From contig NZ_JOBF01000001.1 of assembly GCF_000718635.1 (NCBI RefSeq), positions 248,001 to 312,000 on the forward strand: a stretch of DNA of 64,000 nucleotides, read 5' to 3'. Position 1 is the first letter of the stretch. Each line of letters opens with the position of its first letter. Source of the stretch: Streptomyces varsoviensis (GTDB lineage Bacteria > Actinomycetota > Actinomycetes > Streptomycetales > Streptomycetaceae). Made by a program: the position numbers and the translations under genes. Under the pieces are notes generated by a model. The model did no database searches, was not told the origin of the DNA, and was given only the letters and a program-made list of their open reading frames with translations. Of this stretch, positions 1 to 11,990 are shown one piece after another.

Positions 1-248
1 CCGCCCTCCTCAAGCTCTTCGGCGGCGGGCCGGTCGGCCTCTCCACCCTCGCCGTGGCGGTGGGGGAGGAGCGCGAGACGGTCGAGGAGGTCGCCGAACC
101 GTTCCTGGTCAGGGAGGGGCTGCTGGCCCGTACGCCCCGGGGCCGGGTCGCGACCCCGGCCGCCTGGACGCACCTCGGACTCCTGCCGCCGCGGCAGGAC
201 GCGGGCGGTCCGGGACGGCCGGGACAGAGCGGCCTGTTCGACGGCTGA
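1..248 (+). CDS. ruvB: RuvB Holliday junction helicase, C-terminal fragment
   Basis: This is the last 81 or so codons of a gene whose 5' part lies outside the window; the open frame begins at base 3 and ends with TGA at 246-248. The translated end ([19 protein letters not shown], then [22 protein letters not shown] sequence) matches the winged-helix C-terminal domain of RuvB, the hexameric AAA+ motor that drives RuvA-bound Holliday junctions. The last 20 or so residues form a Gly/Pro-rich tail, as in streptomycete RuvB. Being followed by yajC-secD-secF fits the common actinobacterial order ruvC-ruvA-ruvB-yajC-secDF. The Walker motifs cannot be checked here. Confidence 0.88.
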   Translation, partial: ALLKLFGGGPVGLSTLAVAVGEERETVEEVAEPFLVREGLLARTPRGRVATPAAWTHLGLLPPRQDAGGPGRPGQSGLFDG

Positions 249-295
249 CGGCGCGGGGGCTGGTCGGCTCAGGAACCCCGGTGCCATGCTGGGCG

Positions 296-325
296 TTGTT
301 CCATAGGTGCGGGCTCGCTTAGACT
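296..325 (+). promoter_or_regulatory. Candidate promoter for yajC-secD-secF
   Basis: TTGTTC at 296-301 and TAGACT at 320-325 are separated by 18 nt, close to the streptomycete principal-sigma consensus TTGACN/TAGRRT. It lies about 86 nt before the yajC start, in the ruvB-yajC gap. This is a motif match only. Confidence 0.4.
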
Positions 326-411
326 CCGCCGATGCCGTCCGTCTCCGTGCGGCATACCACCCCCCGTAGTCCAGGCCGCTCCCCGGCGGTCGTGTGAAGG
401 AAACCCGTCCC

Positions 412-930
412 GTGAATCTCGTGACTCTCCTCCCGTTCATCGTGCTCATCGGGGCCATGTTCCTGATGACCCGGTCGGCGAAGAACAAGCAGCGCCAGGC
501 CGCCCAGATGCGGAACCAGATGCAGCCGGGCTCCGGCGTGCGCACGATCGGGGGCATGTACGCCACCGTCAAGGAGGTCCACGACGACGCGGTCAGCCTT
601 GAGGTCGCCCCCGGCGTGCACGCGATCTACGCGAAGAACGCCATCGGCGCCGTCCTGGAGGACGCGGAGTACAACCGCATCGTGCACGGCATCGAGCCCG
701 AGTCCACCGAGACCCCCGTCGTCCCGGACGACGCCTCCTCCCTGACCGAGGACATCGAGCCGGCCGCCGACGAGAAGAAGATCGACCTCGGCAAGGGCAA
801 GACGGACGAGGCGGGCGCGTCGGCGGACGACGCGGAGCCCAAGGCGGCGGACGGCGCCGAGCCGAAGGACGCCAAGGCCAAGGACGCCGACAAGGACGGC
901 AAGCGCGACGGCGACACCGACGCGAAGTAA
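412..930 (+). CDS. yajC: YajC preprotein translocase accessory subunit
   Basis: The product is about 172 residues: one N-terminal membrane helix (residues 4-22, LVTLLPFIVLIGAMFLM), a YajC core ending near residue 90 (MQPGSGVRTIGGMYATV, then a short beta-rich part), and a long acidic/Lys/Ala-rich cytoplasmic tail that is low in complexity. YajC associates with SecDF at the SecYEG channel and supports export. I chose GTG at 412 over the in-frame GTG at 394 because GAAGGAAA sits just before 412 and YajC proteins begin at MNLVTLLPF-like sequence. It precedes secD by 151 nt and is probably co-transcribed with secDF. Confidence 0.9.
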   Translation: MNLVTLLPFIVLIGAMFLMTRSAKNKQRQAAQMRNQMQPGSGVRTIGGMYATVKEVHDDAVSLEVAPGVHAIYAKNAIGAVLEDAEYNRIVHGIEPESTETPVVPDDASSLTEDIEPAADEKKIDLGKGKTDEAGASADDAEPKAADGAEPKDAKAKDADKDGKRDGDTDAK

Positions 931-1081
931 GGCCCCGTACGACGAACCGCGGAGCGCCCATTGAGCGGTGCGCCGCGGTTCCCTGACGGTCTAGGCTCCG
1001 GCGGGGGCACGTCCCCACAACACTTCGTGGCCGCCCGGCGCACACCCGACGCCGGACGGTTGGACAGGGAGATACGACAAG

Positions 1082-2935
1082 GTGGCAGCACCGAAGAAGG
1101 GCCGTAGGTCCCCGGGCGGCCAGGGCAGGCCGGGGCGGGTCCTCGCCCTGATCCTGATCGCCATGGTGGCGCTCGTGGGCGGAATGTTCGCCTCCGGGCA
1201 CACCACGCCGCGGTTGGGCATCGACCTCGCCGGTGGTACGAGCTTCACGCTGGAGGCCAAGAACCAGCCGGGCAAGCCCAACGCCATCAACACGACCAAC
1301 ATGAACACCGCCGTGGGCATCATCAACCGGCGTGTCAATGGTCTGGGCGTCACCGAGGCCGAGGTTCAGACGCAGGGCGCCAATCACATCATCGTGAATA
1401 TCCCCAAGGGGACGAACGCGAAACAGGCCCGCCAGCAGGTCGGCACCACCGCGCAGCTCGGCTTCCGCCCGGTGCTGAACACCACACCCGTCAGCAAGTC
1501 CCCGCCGCCGTCGCCCACCCCTTCCCCCAGTTCCCCCAGCGCGAAGGGCAAGGACGGCAAGGACAACAAGGGCGACAAGGACAGCAAGGGCGACAAGGCC
1601 AAGGACGGCGACAAGGTCAGCCCGTCCGGCAGTGCCACGCCCACCGGCACCCCGACGACCAAGACGCAGGGCCGGGCCGTCACCGACGCCCTGAAGGCCG
1701 ACTCGACGCCCGACCCCGAGGTCACGGGCAAGGGACAGGACGGCAAGAAGGGCGATAAGGACGGCAAGGACGGCAAGAAGGGCGACCAGGCCCCGAAGCC
1801 CTCCCAGACGCCGTCCGGCTCCCCGGACGCCGCCGCCCTCCAGAAGCAGCTCGCCGAGCTGGACTGCACGACCAAGGAGGGCATGGCCAAGGCGCGCGAG
1901 AAGGCCGCCAACGCCGCCCCCAAGGACACGGTCGTCGCGTGCAAGAAGGACGGCTCGGCCAAGGAGATCCTCGGCCCGGTCGCCGTCGAGGGCACCGACG
2001 TCAACGGCGCCTCCGCCGTCTTCGACAGCCAGCGCGGCCAGGGCTGGATCGTCCAACTGAAGTTCACCTCCGGCGGCTCCAAGAAGTTCGCCGACGTCAC
2101 GGGCAAGCTGGCGAGCCAGCAGCCGCCGCAGAACCAGTTCGCGATCGTCCTCGACGGCGAGGTCGTCTCCGACCCGTCGGTCAGCCAGTCCATCGCGGGC
2201 GGCGAGGCCGAGATCTCCGGCAGCTTCACCCAGCAGAGCGCCCAGGACCTCGCCAACGTGCTGTCCTTCGGCGCGCTGCCGCTCTCCTTCGACGTCGTCA
2301 CCGAGACCACCGTGACCGCGGCGCTCGGCGGCGAGCAGTTGCACGCCGGTCTGCTCGCGGGCGCCATCGGCCTCGCGCTGGTGATCATCTATCTGGTCGC
2401 GTACTACCGCGGTCTCGCGCTCGTCGCCCTGGCCAGCCTCGCGGTCTCCGCGATCCTCACCTACACGATCATGACCCTGCTCGGCCCGGCCATCGGCTTC
2501 GCGCTGAACCTGCCGGCCGTCTGCGGCGCCATCGTGGCCATCGGCATCACCGCCGACTCCTTCATCGTGTACTTCGAACGCATCCGGGACGAGATCCGCG
2601 ACGGCCGGTCCCTGCGCCCGGCGGTCGAGCGCGGCTGGCCGCGCGCCCGGCGCACCATCCTGGTCTCCGACTTCGTGTCCTTCCTCGCCGCCGCGGTGCT
2701 CTTCATCGTCACCGTCGGCAAGGTGCAGGGCTTCGCCTTCACGCTCGGCCTGACCACGCTGCTCGACGTCGTGGTGGTCTTCCTCTTCACCAAGCCGCTG
2801 ATGACGATCCTGGCCCGGCGCAGGTTCTTCGCCAGCGGCCACCCGTGGTCGGGGCTGGACCCCAAACGCCTCGGCGTGAAACCGCCGCTGCGACGCCGCC
2901 GCCCCTCCGCCCCCGTCGACCCCAAGGAGGCGTGA
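1082..2935 (+). CDS. secD: SecD protein translocase subunit
   Basis: The 617-residue protein has an N-terminal membrane helix (about 18-38), the conserved start of the large extracellular domain (GIDLAGGTSFTLE), and a C-terminal bundle of membrane helices (about 420-585) typical of RND-type SecD. SecD works with SecF and the proton motive force to pull exported proteins through SecYEG. Between about residues 140 and 260 the extracellular domain carries a long Pro/Ser- then Lys/Asp/Gly-rich insert, absent from E. coli SecD but usual in streptomycetes. The start is GTG preceded by AGGGAGA. The stop is 1 nt from the secF start, so the two are translationally coupled. Confidence 0.95.
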   Translation: MAAPKKGRRSPGGQGRPGRVLALILIAMVALVGGMFASGHTTPRLGIDLAGGTSFTLEAKNQPGKPNAINTTNMNTAVGIINRRVNGLGVTEAEVQTQGANHIIVNIPKGTNAKQARQQVGTTAQLGFRPVLNTTPVSKSPPPSPTPSPSSPSAKGKDGKDNKGDKDSKGDKAKDGDKVSPSGSATPTGTPTTKTQGRAVTDALKADSTPDPEVTGKGQDGKKGDKDGKDGKKGDQAPKPSQTPSGSPDAAALQKQLAELDCTTKEGMAKAREKAANAAPKDTVVACKKDGSAKEILGPVAVEGTDVNGASAVFDSQRGQGWIVQLKFTSGGSKKFADVTGKLASQQPPQNQFAIVLDGEVVSDPSVSQSIAGGEAEISGSFTQQSAQDLANVLSFGALPLSFDVVTETTVTAALGGEQLHAGLLAGAIGLALVIIYLVAYYRGLALVALASLAVSAILTYTIMTLLGPAIGFALNLPAVCGAIVAIGITADSFIVYFERIRDEIRDGRSLRPAVERGWPRARRTILVSDFVSFLAAAVLFIVTVGKVQGFAFTLGLTTLLDVVVVFLFTKPLMTILARRRFFASGHPWSGLDPKRLGVKPPLRRRRPSAPVDPKEA

Positions 2936-2936
2936 G

Positions 2937-4094
2937 ATGTCGAAACTCGGCAGCATCGGCGCCCGGCTCTACCGCGGCGAGGTCGGCTACGACTTCGTGG
3001 CCAAGCGGAAGATCTGGTACGGCATCTCGATCCTCATCACCATCACGGCCATCGTCGGCCTGGCGGTGCGCGGCCTCAACATGGGCATCGACTTCTCCGG
3101 CGGAGCCGTCTTCACCACCCCGACGACCTCCGTGTCGGCCCACGCGGCCGAGGAGACCGCCAAGGAGGCGTCCGGCCACACCGCGATCGTCCAGAAGCTC
3201 GGCAACAAGTCGCTGCGCATCCAGGTCAGCGAGCTGAGCACGAGCGACTCCCGCCAGACGCAGGAGGCGCTCGCCAAGAAGCTGGACGTCCCGACCGACA
3301 AGATCAACACGGACATCATCGGCCCGAGCTGGGGCGACCAGATCGCCAACAAGGCGTGGATGGGCCTGGGGATCTTCATGGTCCTGGTGGTGATCTACCT
3401 CGCCATCGCCTTCGAGTGGCGGATGGCCATCGCCGCCCTGATCGCCCTGGTCCACGACCTCTCCATCACCGTCGGCGTCTACGCGCTCGTCGGCTTCGAG
3501 GTCACTCCGGGCACCGTGATCGGTCTGCTGACGATCCTCGGTTACTCCCTGTACGACACCGTCGTCGTCTTCGACGGGCTCAAGGAGAGCGCCCGGGGCA
3601 TCACCAAGCAGAGCCGCTACACCTACAGCGAGATCGCCAACCGCAGCCTCAACGGCACCCTGGTGCGCTCCATCAACACCACGGTCGTGGCGCTGCTGCC
3701 GGTCGCCGCCCTGCTCTTCATCGGCGGCGGCTTCCTCGGCGCGGGCATGCTCAACGACATCTCGCTCGCCCTGTTCGTCGGCCTCGCGGCCGGCGCGTAC
3801 TCCTCGATCTTCATCGCCACCCCGCTCGTCGCCGACCTCAAGGAACGCGACCCGCAGATGAAGGCCCTGGCCAAGCGGGTGCGCGCGAAGCGCGCCTCGG
3901 CCGCCGCCAAGGCCGAGGCGGGCGGCGCGGACGGGTCGGCCGCCGATGACGCCGCGGACGACGCCGCCGACGAGCCGGATGACGACGAAGGCGACGACGG
4001 CGACGACACGGCCGCGGCCGGCGTCGTCGGACCGCGCCGCCAGCCCGCCGCCCGCAACCGCGGTCGCGGCCGTCCCTCCGGGAAGCGCCGATGA
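2937..4094 (+). CDS. secF: SecF protein translocase subunit
   Basis: The 385-residue partner of SecD has the SecF signature (GIDFSGGAVF near residue 46), an extracellular domain, and the five further membrane helices of the SecDF fold (about 140-300), including LGYSLYDTVVVFDGLKE. The last 80 residues are a charged Ala/Asp-rich then Arg-rich cytoplasmic tail. AAGGAGG lies directly before the ATG. The gene overlaps the next one (apt) by 4 nt (ATGA), so apt is likely in the same transcript. Confidence 0.95.
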   Translation: MSKLGSIGARLYRGEVGYDFVAKRKIWYGISILITITAIVGLAVRGLNMGIDFSGGAVFTTPTTSVSAHAAEETAKEASGHTAIVQKLGNKSLRIQVSELSTSDSRQTQEALAKKLDVPTDKINTDIIGPSWGDQIANKAWMGLGIFMVLVVIYLAIAFEWRMAIAALIALVHDLSITVGVYALVGFEVTPGTVIGLLTILGYSLYDTVVVFDGLKESARGITKQSRYTYSEIANRSLNGTLVRSINTTVVALLPVAALLFIGGGFLGAGMLNDISLALFVGLAAGAYSSIFIATPLVADLKERDPQMKALAKRVRAKRASAAAKAEAGGADGSAADDAADDAADEPDDDEGDDGDDTAAAGVVGPRRQPAARNRGRGRPSGKRR

Positions 4095-4639
4095 ACGCCG
4101 CCGAGCCCCTGCGCTCCCTGCTGCTCAGCCGCATCGCGGACGTGCCGGACTACCCGAAGCCGGGCGTGGTCTTCAAGGACATCACCCCACTGCTCGCCGA
4201 CGCCAAGGCGTTCGGCGCGCTCACCGACGCCCTCGCGGAGCTCTGCCAGCGCTACCACGCGGACAAGGTCGTCGGCCTGGAGGCGCGCGGCTTCATCCTG
4301 GCGGCCCCGGTCGCCGTCCGCGCGGGCCTCGGCTTCGTGCCCGTACGCAAGGCCGGCAAGCTCCCCGGAGCGACGCTCGCCCAGTCGTACGACCTGGAGT
4401 ACGGCAGCGCCGAGATCGAGATACACGCGGACGCGCTACGGCCCGGGGACCGGGTCCTGGTCATCGACGACGTCCTGGCCACCGGCGGCACCGCCGAGGC
4501 ATCGCTCCAGCTCATCCGCCGTACGGGCGCGGCGGTCGCGGGCGTGGCCGTCCTGCTGGAGCTGGGCTTCCTGCCCGGCCGCGAGCGGCTGGAGAAGGCG
4601 CTGGCGGGCGCCCCGCTGGAGACCCTGATCACGGTCTGA
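4091..4639 (+). CDS. apt: Adenine phosphoribosyltransferase
   Basis: This 182-residue type I phosphoribosyltransferase converts adenine and PRPP to AMP. The PRPP-binding motif is [18 protein letters not shown] (about residues 117-134), and the N-terminal [14 protein letters not shown] segment is characteristic of Apt. The ATG overlaps the secF stop. The order secDF-apt-relA is conserved in actinobacteria and places purine salvage beside (p)ppGpp metabolism. Confidence 0.95.
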   Translation: MNAAEPLRSLLLSRIADVPDYPKPGVVFKDITPLLADAKAFGALTDALAELCQRYHADKVVGLEARGFILAAPVAVRAGLGFVPVRKAGKLPGATLAQSYDLEYGSAEIEIHADALRPGDRVLVIDDVLATGGTAEASLQLIRRTGAAVAGVAVLLELGFLPGRERLEKALAGAPLETLITV

Positions 4640-4683
4640 GCAGCGGCGCGGCCGCATCTCACGCGACACCTCTCGAAACGGAG

Positions 4684-4720
4684 GCGGGCACCGGGAAGAC
4701 TCCGGTGCCCGCTTTCCGTT
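4684..4720 (+). terminator. Rho-independent terminator after apt
   Basis: An 11-bp perfect stem (4684-4694 with 4702-4712), a 7-nt loop and a short T-rich tail (TTTCCGTT) follow the apt stop by about 45 nt. This probably ends the yajC-secDF-apt transcript before relA. Confidence 0.75.
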
Positions 4721-4820
4721 ATCCACAGGCCGGCCGCCTGCGGGAGAGCGAGGTGGCCGGGATCGTTACCATGGCAGTCCGGACCTGACCGGGGGCCGGA
4801 CCCGCATGAGGAGAGTGCTC

Positions 4821-7415
<2,595 letters not shown>

Positions 7416-7440
7416 GCCGGTAGCCGGGCGGAACGGCGAC

Positions 7441-7471
7441 GGCCCGGCGGGAGAAGATCTCCCGCCGGGCC
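7441..7471. terminator. Bidirectional terminator between relA and the DUF349 gene
   Basis: A 14-bp perfect stem (7441-7454 with 7458-7471) encloses a 3-nt loop between two convergent genes. There is no T-tract, as is usual for streptomycete terminators. Confidence 0.75.
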
Positions 7472-7490
7472 GCGTCGCGTCAGCCGGGCG

Positions 7491-8720
7491 TCAGCCGCCG
7501 AACTCCTCAAGGCCCTTGAGGGCCTGGTCCAGCAGCGCCTGCCGGCCTTCGAGCTCCTTGGCGAGCTTGTCGGCCTTGGCGGTGTTGCCCGCCGCGCGCG
7601 CCTTGTCGATCTGCTCCTGGAGCTTGTCGACCGCCGCCTGCAACTGGCCGGTGAGCCCCGCCGCGCGGGCCCGCGCCTCGGGGTTCGTACGCCGCCACTC
7701 GGTGGACTCGGCCTCCTGGATCGCGCGCTCCACCGCGTGCATCCGGCCCTCGATCTTGGGCCGGGCGTCGCGCGGTACGTGGCCGATGGCCTCCCACCGC
7801 TCGTTGATCGAGCGGAAGGCGGCGCGGGCGGACTTGAGGTCCGACACCGGCAGGAGCTTCTCGGCCTCGATGACCAGCTCCTCCTTGCGCGTGAGGTTGC
7901 CCTGCTGCTCGGCGTCGCGCTCCGCGAACACCTCGCTGCGGGCGTGGAAGAAGATGTCCTGCGCCCCGCGGAAGCGGTTCCACAGATCGTCCTCGGCCTC
8001 CCGCTGGGCGCGCCCGGCGGCCTTCCAGTCCGCCATCAGCTCGCGGTACCGGGCGGCCGTCGGGCCCCAGTCGGTGGAGTTGGACAGCGCCTCGGCCTCC
8101 GAGACCAGCTTCTCCTTGGTCTTACGGGCCTCCTCGCGCTGCGCGTCCAGCGAGGCGAAGTGCGCCTTGCGCCGCTTGGAGAACGCCGAGCGGGCGTGCG
8201 AGAAGCGGTGCCACAGCTCGTCGTCCGTCTTGCGGTCCAGGCGCGGCAGCCCCTTCCAGGTGTCGACCAGGGCCCGCAGCCGCTCCCCGGCCGCCCGCCA
8301 CTGCTCGCTCTCGGCCAGCTCCTCGGCCTCGGTGACCAGCGCCTCCTTGGCGCTACGGGCCTCGTCCGACTGGCGGGCCTTGGCGGCCTTGCGCTCCTCG
8401 CGCCGCGCCTCGACATCGGCGACGAGCTTGTCGAGCCGCCGGCGCAGGGCGTCCAGGTCGCCGACCGCGTGGTGCTCGTCGATCTGCGTGCGCAGATGGT
8501 CGATGGCGGTCGTCGCGTCCTTCGCCGACAGGTCGGTGGTCCGCACCCGGCGTTCGAGGAGGCCGATCTCGACGACCAGGCCCTCGTACTTGCGCTCGAA
8601 GTAAGCGAGAGCCTCCTCGGGGGTTCCCGCCTGCCATGACCCGACGACCTGCTCGCCGTCGGCGGTACGCACGTACACGGTCCCCGTCTCATCGACGCGG
8701 CCCCATGGGTCGCTGCTCAC
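7491..8720 (-). CDS. DUF349 repeat protein
   Basis: The 409-residue, highly charged helical protein begins SSDPWGRVDETGTVYVRT and contains about three DUF349 units with the pattern W..(A/R)..Y/LR.L...WK..........DDELW.RF..A...F (for example WGPTAARYRELMADWKAA). DUF349 proteins are widespread in actinobacteria next to relA; their function is unknown. I chose GTG at 8718-8720 because GGAGGAGG lies just upstream and the protein family starts there; the frame stays open upstream to 8879 but with atypical sequence. Coiled-coil structure is likely along most of its length. Confidence 0.85.
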   Translation of the reverse strand: MSSDPWGRVDETGTVYVRTADGEQVVGSWQAGTPEEALAYFERKYEGLVVEIGLLERRVRTTDLSAKDATTAIDHLRTQIDEHHAVGDLDALRRRLDKLVADVEARREERKAAKARQSDEARSAKEALVTEAEELAESEQWRAAGERLRALVDTWKGLPRLDRKTDDELWHRFSHARSAFSKRRKAHFASLDAQREEARKTKEKLVSEAEALSNSTDWGPTAARYRELMADWKAAGRAQREAEDDLWNRFRGAQDIFFHARSEVFAERDAEQQGNLTRKEELVIEAEKLLPVSDLKSARAAFRSINERWEAIGHVPRDARPKIEGRMHAVERAIQEAESTEWRRTNPEARARAAGLTGQLQAAVDKLQEQIDKARAAGNTAKADKLAKELEGRQALLDQALKGLEEFGG

Positions 8721-8961
8721 AGCGCCTCCTCCACATGATGCCGGGCGGGCGTGCGGCCCGCGGGCATCGTCCACAGTTTCTTCCGGCCGGGCAGCGCCCT
8801 GACCGGTCCGACGGCTTGAAGTTGCCGGCTCTCGTTTGCGCCTCGCAGGGTGACGGCCGTCGGAGCAGGCACCCTGCACAAGGCCAACATAGGCGACCGG
8901 CGGCCCGGCTGTCCGTAGCTCGCGCGACCGAAATTTCGCGGTACGGGCAGTGGGGCGGGGG

Positions 8962-9798
8962 TCAGGAGCTGGTCACCGTCGCCTTGTCGATCACCACCGT
9001 GGCGTTCGGGGCGCCGTCTCCCTGGCCGGAACTCTCGCCCGCGGCGGCGATCTTCTTGAGCACCTTCATGCCCTCGGCGTCGATCGTCCCGAAGGGCGTG
9101 TACTGCGGCGGCAGCTTGCTGTCCTGGTAGACGAGGAAGAACTGGCTGCCCCCGGTGTGCGGTTGGCCGGTGTTGGCCATGGCCACCGTCCCGGCCGGGT
9201 AGACGTCGCCCTTGAGGGAGGGGGACTTCAGGTTCTCGTCCGGCAGCGTGTAGCCGGGGCCGCCGCTGCCGGTGCCCTTCGGGTCGCCGCACTGGAGCAC
9301 GTAGATATTGCTGGTGGTGAGCCGGTGGCACTTGGTGTGGTCGAAGAACCCCTTGTCCGCGAGGAACTTGAAGGAGTTGACCGTGTGCGGGGCGTTCTTC
9401 GCGTCGAGCTTGATCCCTATGCCGCCGCAGGTCGTGTCGAGCTTCATCGCGTACGCGGCCGACGTGTCCACCGACATGTCGGGCTCCTTCTTCCACGTCG
9501 CCGTGGCGGGCGAGCCCGGCGCGGGCTTGGCCTTGCAGGGGTCGGCGGCCTTGGGGGCGCCGGTGGGGGCAGCCTGATCGACCGCCTCATCCTTTCCCGA
9601 CTTGTTCGACTTGCCCGAATCGTCGGTCAGCGACGTCGAGGCGTACGCGGCCACGCCCGCCGCCAGCACCACGGCGAGACCCGAGGCGATCACCACATTG
9701 CGGCGGCGCGCCTTGCGCCGGGCCGCCTCGCGCCGCTTCTGCTGCCGCTCGAACTTCTCCCGGGCGAGCTGCCGCCGCCGCTGCTCGTTGTTGACCAC
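8962..9798 (-). CDS. Membrane-anchored cyclophilin-type peptidyl-prolyl isomerase
   Basis: The 278-residue protein has a strongly basic N-terminal segment (residues 7-34, almost all Arg/Lys/Glu/Ala), one membrane helix (about 35-54), a low-complexity linker and an extracellular cyclophilin domain (about 110-275). Core motifs are seen: CHRLTTSNIYVLQCGDP (FHR-type active-site Arg and Gln) and GSQFFLVYQDS. The family catalyses cis-trans proline isomerisation, here presumably on exported proteins. The GTG start at 9796-9798 has GGAGGAGA before it. It lies upstream of the DUF349 gene on the same strand with a 240-nt gap. Confidence 0.88.
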   Translation of the reverse strand: MVNNEQRRRQLAREKFERQQKRREAARRKARRRNVVIASGLAVVLAAGVAAYASTSLTDDSGKSNKSGKDEAVDQAAPTGAPKAADPCKAKPAPGSPATATWKKEPDMSVDTSAAYAMKLDTTCGGIGIKLDAKNAPHTVNSFKFLADKGFFDHTKCHRLTTSNIYVLQCGDPKGTGSGGPGYTLPDENLKSPSLKGDVYPAGTVAMANTGQPHTGGSQFFLVYQDSKLPPQYTPFGTIDAEGMKVLKKIAAAGESSGQGDGAPNATVVIDKATVTSS

Positions 9799-9948
9799 CG
9801 GGCCATCTCCTCCTGCCGTCGCGTACCAGCCATGACCTGAGCCTGGCCGTACGGTATATGGGTTCGCGGCGGCAGGAGTGCCGCCGGTAGGCTTTGGGCA
9901 GCCGAGATCTTCCCTCGTGATCTGCCTCCGGACGATTTAAGGACGAAC

Positions 9949-10659
9949 GTGCTCATTGCCGGGTTCCCCGCCGGGGCCTGGGGGACCAACTGCTACCTGG
10001 TCGCCCCCGCCGCCGGCGAGGAGTGCGTGATCATCGACCCGGGCCACCAGGCGGCCCCCGGAGTCGAGGAGACGCTCGCCAAGCATCGGCTCAAGCCCGT
10101 GGCCGTCGTCCTCACCCACGGGCACATCGACCACGTCGCCTCGGTCGTCCCCGTCTGCGGCGCCCATGACGTGCCGGCCTGGATCCACCCCGCGGACCGC
10201 TACATGCTGAGCGACCCGGAGAAGGCGCTCGGCCGCTCCATCGGGCAGCCGCTCATGGGCGAGCTGACCGTGGGGGAGCCGGACGACGTCGAGGAGCTGA
10301 CCGACGGCGCGACGCTGCGCCTGGCGGGACTGGAGTTCTCCGTCGCGCACGCGCCCGGCCATACCAAGGGGTCGGTGACCTTCCGGACGCCCGAGACCGC
10401 CGATGTGCCGTCGGTGTTCTTCGCGGGCGACTTCCTGTTCGCCGGCTCCATCGGACGCACCGACCTGCCCGGCGGCGACCACGCCGAGATGCTCGACTCG
10501 CTGGCCCGCGTGTGCCTGCCGCTCGACGACTCGACCGTGGTCCTGTCCGGCCACGGCCCCCAGACGACCATCGGCCGCGAGCGCGCCACCAACCCGTTCC
10601 TGCGGGACGTGGCCGCCGGCCTCGGAGCCGACACCCCGGCTCCACGACGAGGAATGTGA
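9949..10659 (+). CDS. Metallo-beta-lactamase-fold hydrolase (glyoxalase II-like)
   Basis: The 236-residue protein carries the dinuclear metal site of the fold: HGHIDH at residues 57-62, later His in APGHTKG and Asp in [14 protein letters not shown], and a final His in LSGHGP. Family members hydrolyse S-lactoylglutathione or related thioesters; the true substrate cannot be inferred, and glutathione is absent from streptomycetes, so mycothiol or another thiol is more likely. GTG start with AAGGACGA upstream. Its stop overlaps the possible upstream start of hisS, so the two are probably co-transcribed. Confidence 0.85.
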   Translation: MLIAGFPAGAWGTNCYLVAPAAGEECVIIDPGHQAAPGVEETLAKHRLKPVAVVLTHGHIDHVASVVPVCGAHDVPAWIHPADRYMLSDPEKALGRSIGQPLMGELTVGEPDDVEELTDGATLRLAGLEFSVAHAPGHTKGSVTFRTPETADVPSVFFAGDFLFAGSIGRTDLPGGDHAEMLDSLARVCLPLDDSTVVLSGHGPQTTIGRERATNPFLRDVAAGLGADTPAPRRGM

Positions 10660-10670
10660 ATCTTCATCCC

Positions 10671-11930
10671 GTGAGCACCTTCAAGGCACCCAAGGGCACG
10701 TACGACCTGATCCCCCCGGACTCCGCGGCGTTCCTCGCGGTCCGCGAGGCGATCTCCGCGCCGCTCAGGCGCTCCGGCTACGGCTACATCGAGACGCCCG
10801 GCTTCGAGAACGTCGAACTCTTCTCGCGCGGCGTCGGCGAGTCCACCGACATCGTGACCAAGGAGATGTACACCCTCACCACCAAGGGCGGCGACGAACT
10901 GGCGCTGCGCCCCGAGGGCACCGCCTCCGTGCTGCGCGCGGCGCTGGAGGCCAACCTGCACCGCGGCGGCCTCCCCGTGAAGCTCTGGTACTCCGGCTCG
11001 TACTACCGCTACGAGCGGCCGCAGAAGGGGCGCTACCGCCACTTCTCGCAGGTCGGCGCGGAGGCGCTGGGCGCCGAGGACCCGGCGCTCGACGCGGAGC
11101 TGATCATCCTGGCCCACGACGCGTACCGCTCGCTGGGGCTGCGGAACTTCCGCATCCTGCTCAACTCGCTGGGCGACAAGGAGTGCCGCCCGGCGTACCG
11201 CGCGGCCCTCCAGGACTTCCTGCGCGGCCTCGACCTCGACGACGAGACCCGCCGCCGCATCGACATCAACCCGCTGCGCGTCCTCGACGACAAGCGCGAC
11301 GCGGTGCAGCAGCAGCTCGTGGGCGCGCCGATGCTCCGCGACCACCTGTGCGAGGCGTGCAAGGAGTACCACGAGCGGGTGCGCGAGCTGCTGACGGCGG
11401 CGGGCGTGGCCTTCGAGGACGACGAGAAACTGGTGCGCGGGCTGGACTACTACACCCGCACCACCTTCGAGTTCGTCCACGACGGGCTCGGCTCGCAGTC
11501 CGCGGTCGGCGGCGGCGGGCGCTACGACGGCCTCTCCGAGATGATCGGCGGCCCGGAGCTGCCGTCGGTCGGCTGGGCGCTCGGCGTCGACCGTACGGTC
11601 CTGGCGCTGCGGGCGGAGGGCGTCGAGCTCGAACTGCCCGCGGCCACCGAGGTCTTCGCGGTGCCGCTCGGCGAGGAGGCCCGGCGGGCGCTCTTCACGG
11701 TGGTCACCGAGTTGCGCCGGGCCGGGGTCGCCGCGGACTTCGCGTACGGCGGCAAGGGCCTGAAGAACGCCATGAAATCGGCCAACCGCTCCGGCGCCCG
11801 GTACGCCGTGGTGGCGGGCGAGCGTGACCTCGCCGAGGGAGTCGTGCAGCTCAAGGACCTGGAGAGCGGCGAGCAGGCGCCGGTCGCGTTCGACACCGTT
11901 GTGAGTGAACTGCTGGCCAAGCGGGGCTGA
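10671..11930 (+). CDS. hisS: Histidyl-tRNA synthetase
   Basis: The 419-residue class II synthetase starts [18 protein letters not shown] and shows motif 2 ([17 protein letters not shown]), the HisA signature [15 protein letters not shown] and the C-terminal anticodon-binding domain (about 330-419). I chose GTG at 10671 by similarity to the family's N-terminus; an in-frame GTG at 10656 overlaps the preceding stop codon and lies too close to GAGGAA for that to be its ribosome binding site, whereas GAGGAA is rather far (about 16 nt) from 10671. No T-box leader was seen. Confidence 0.93.
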   Translation: MSTFKAPKGTYDLIPPDSAAFLAVREAISAPLRRSGYGYIETPGFENVELFSRGVGESTDIVTKEMYTLTTKGGDELALRPEGTASVLRAALEANLHRGGLPVKLWYSGSYYRYERPQKGRYRHFSQVGAEALGAEDPALDAELIILAHDAYRSLGLRNFRILLNSLGDKECRPAYRAALQDFLRGLDLDDETRRRIDINPLRVLDDKRDAVQQQLVGAPMLRDHLCEACKEYHERVRELLTAAGVAFEDDEKLVRGLDYYTRTTFEFVHDGLGSQSAVGGGGRYDGLSEMIGGPELPSVGWALGVDRTVLALRAEGVELELPAATEVFAVPLGEEARRALFTVVTELRRAGVAADFAYGGKGLKNAMKSANRSGARYAVVAGERDLAEGVVQLKDLESGEQAPVAFDTVVSELLAKRG

Positions 11931-11990
11931 TTGCCCGGGGCTGGGGCAGAATGGGCGGTCCACGACCGACTGACGGGACGAAACGGCGCT

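Noticed and set aside
593..2956. Long minus-strand open frame (787 codons) opposite yajC-secD
   Set aside because: It lies antisense to clear secD and yajC, has an Asp/Gly/Arg-rich composition typical of a reverse frame in high-G+C DNA and no conserved motif.
10560..10670. T-box leader before hisS, and likewise before alaS
   Set aside because: The upstream regions are coding or too short and no T-box sequence was found.
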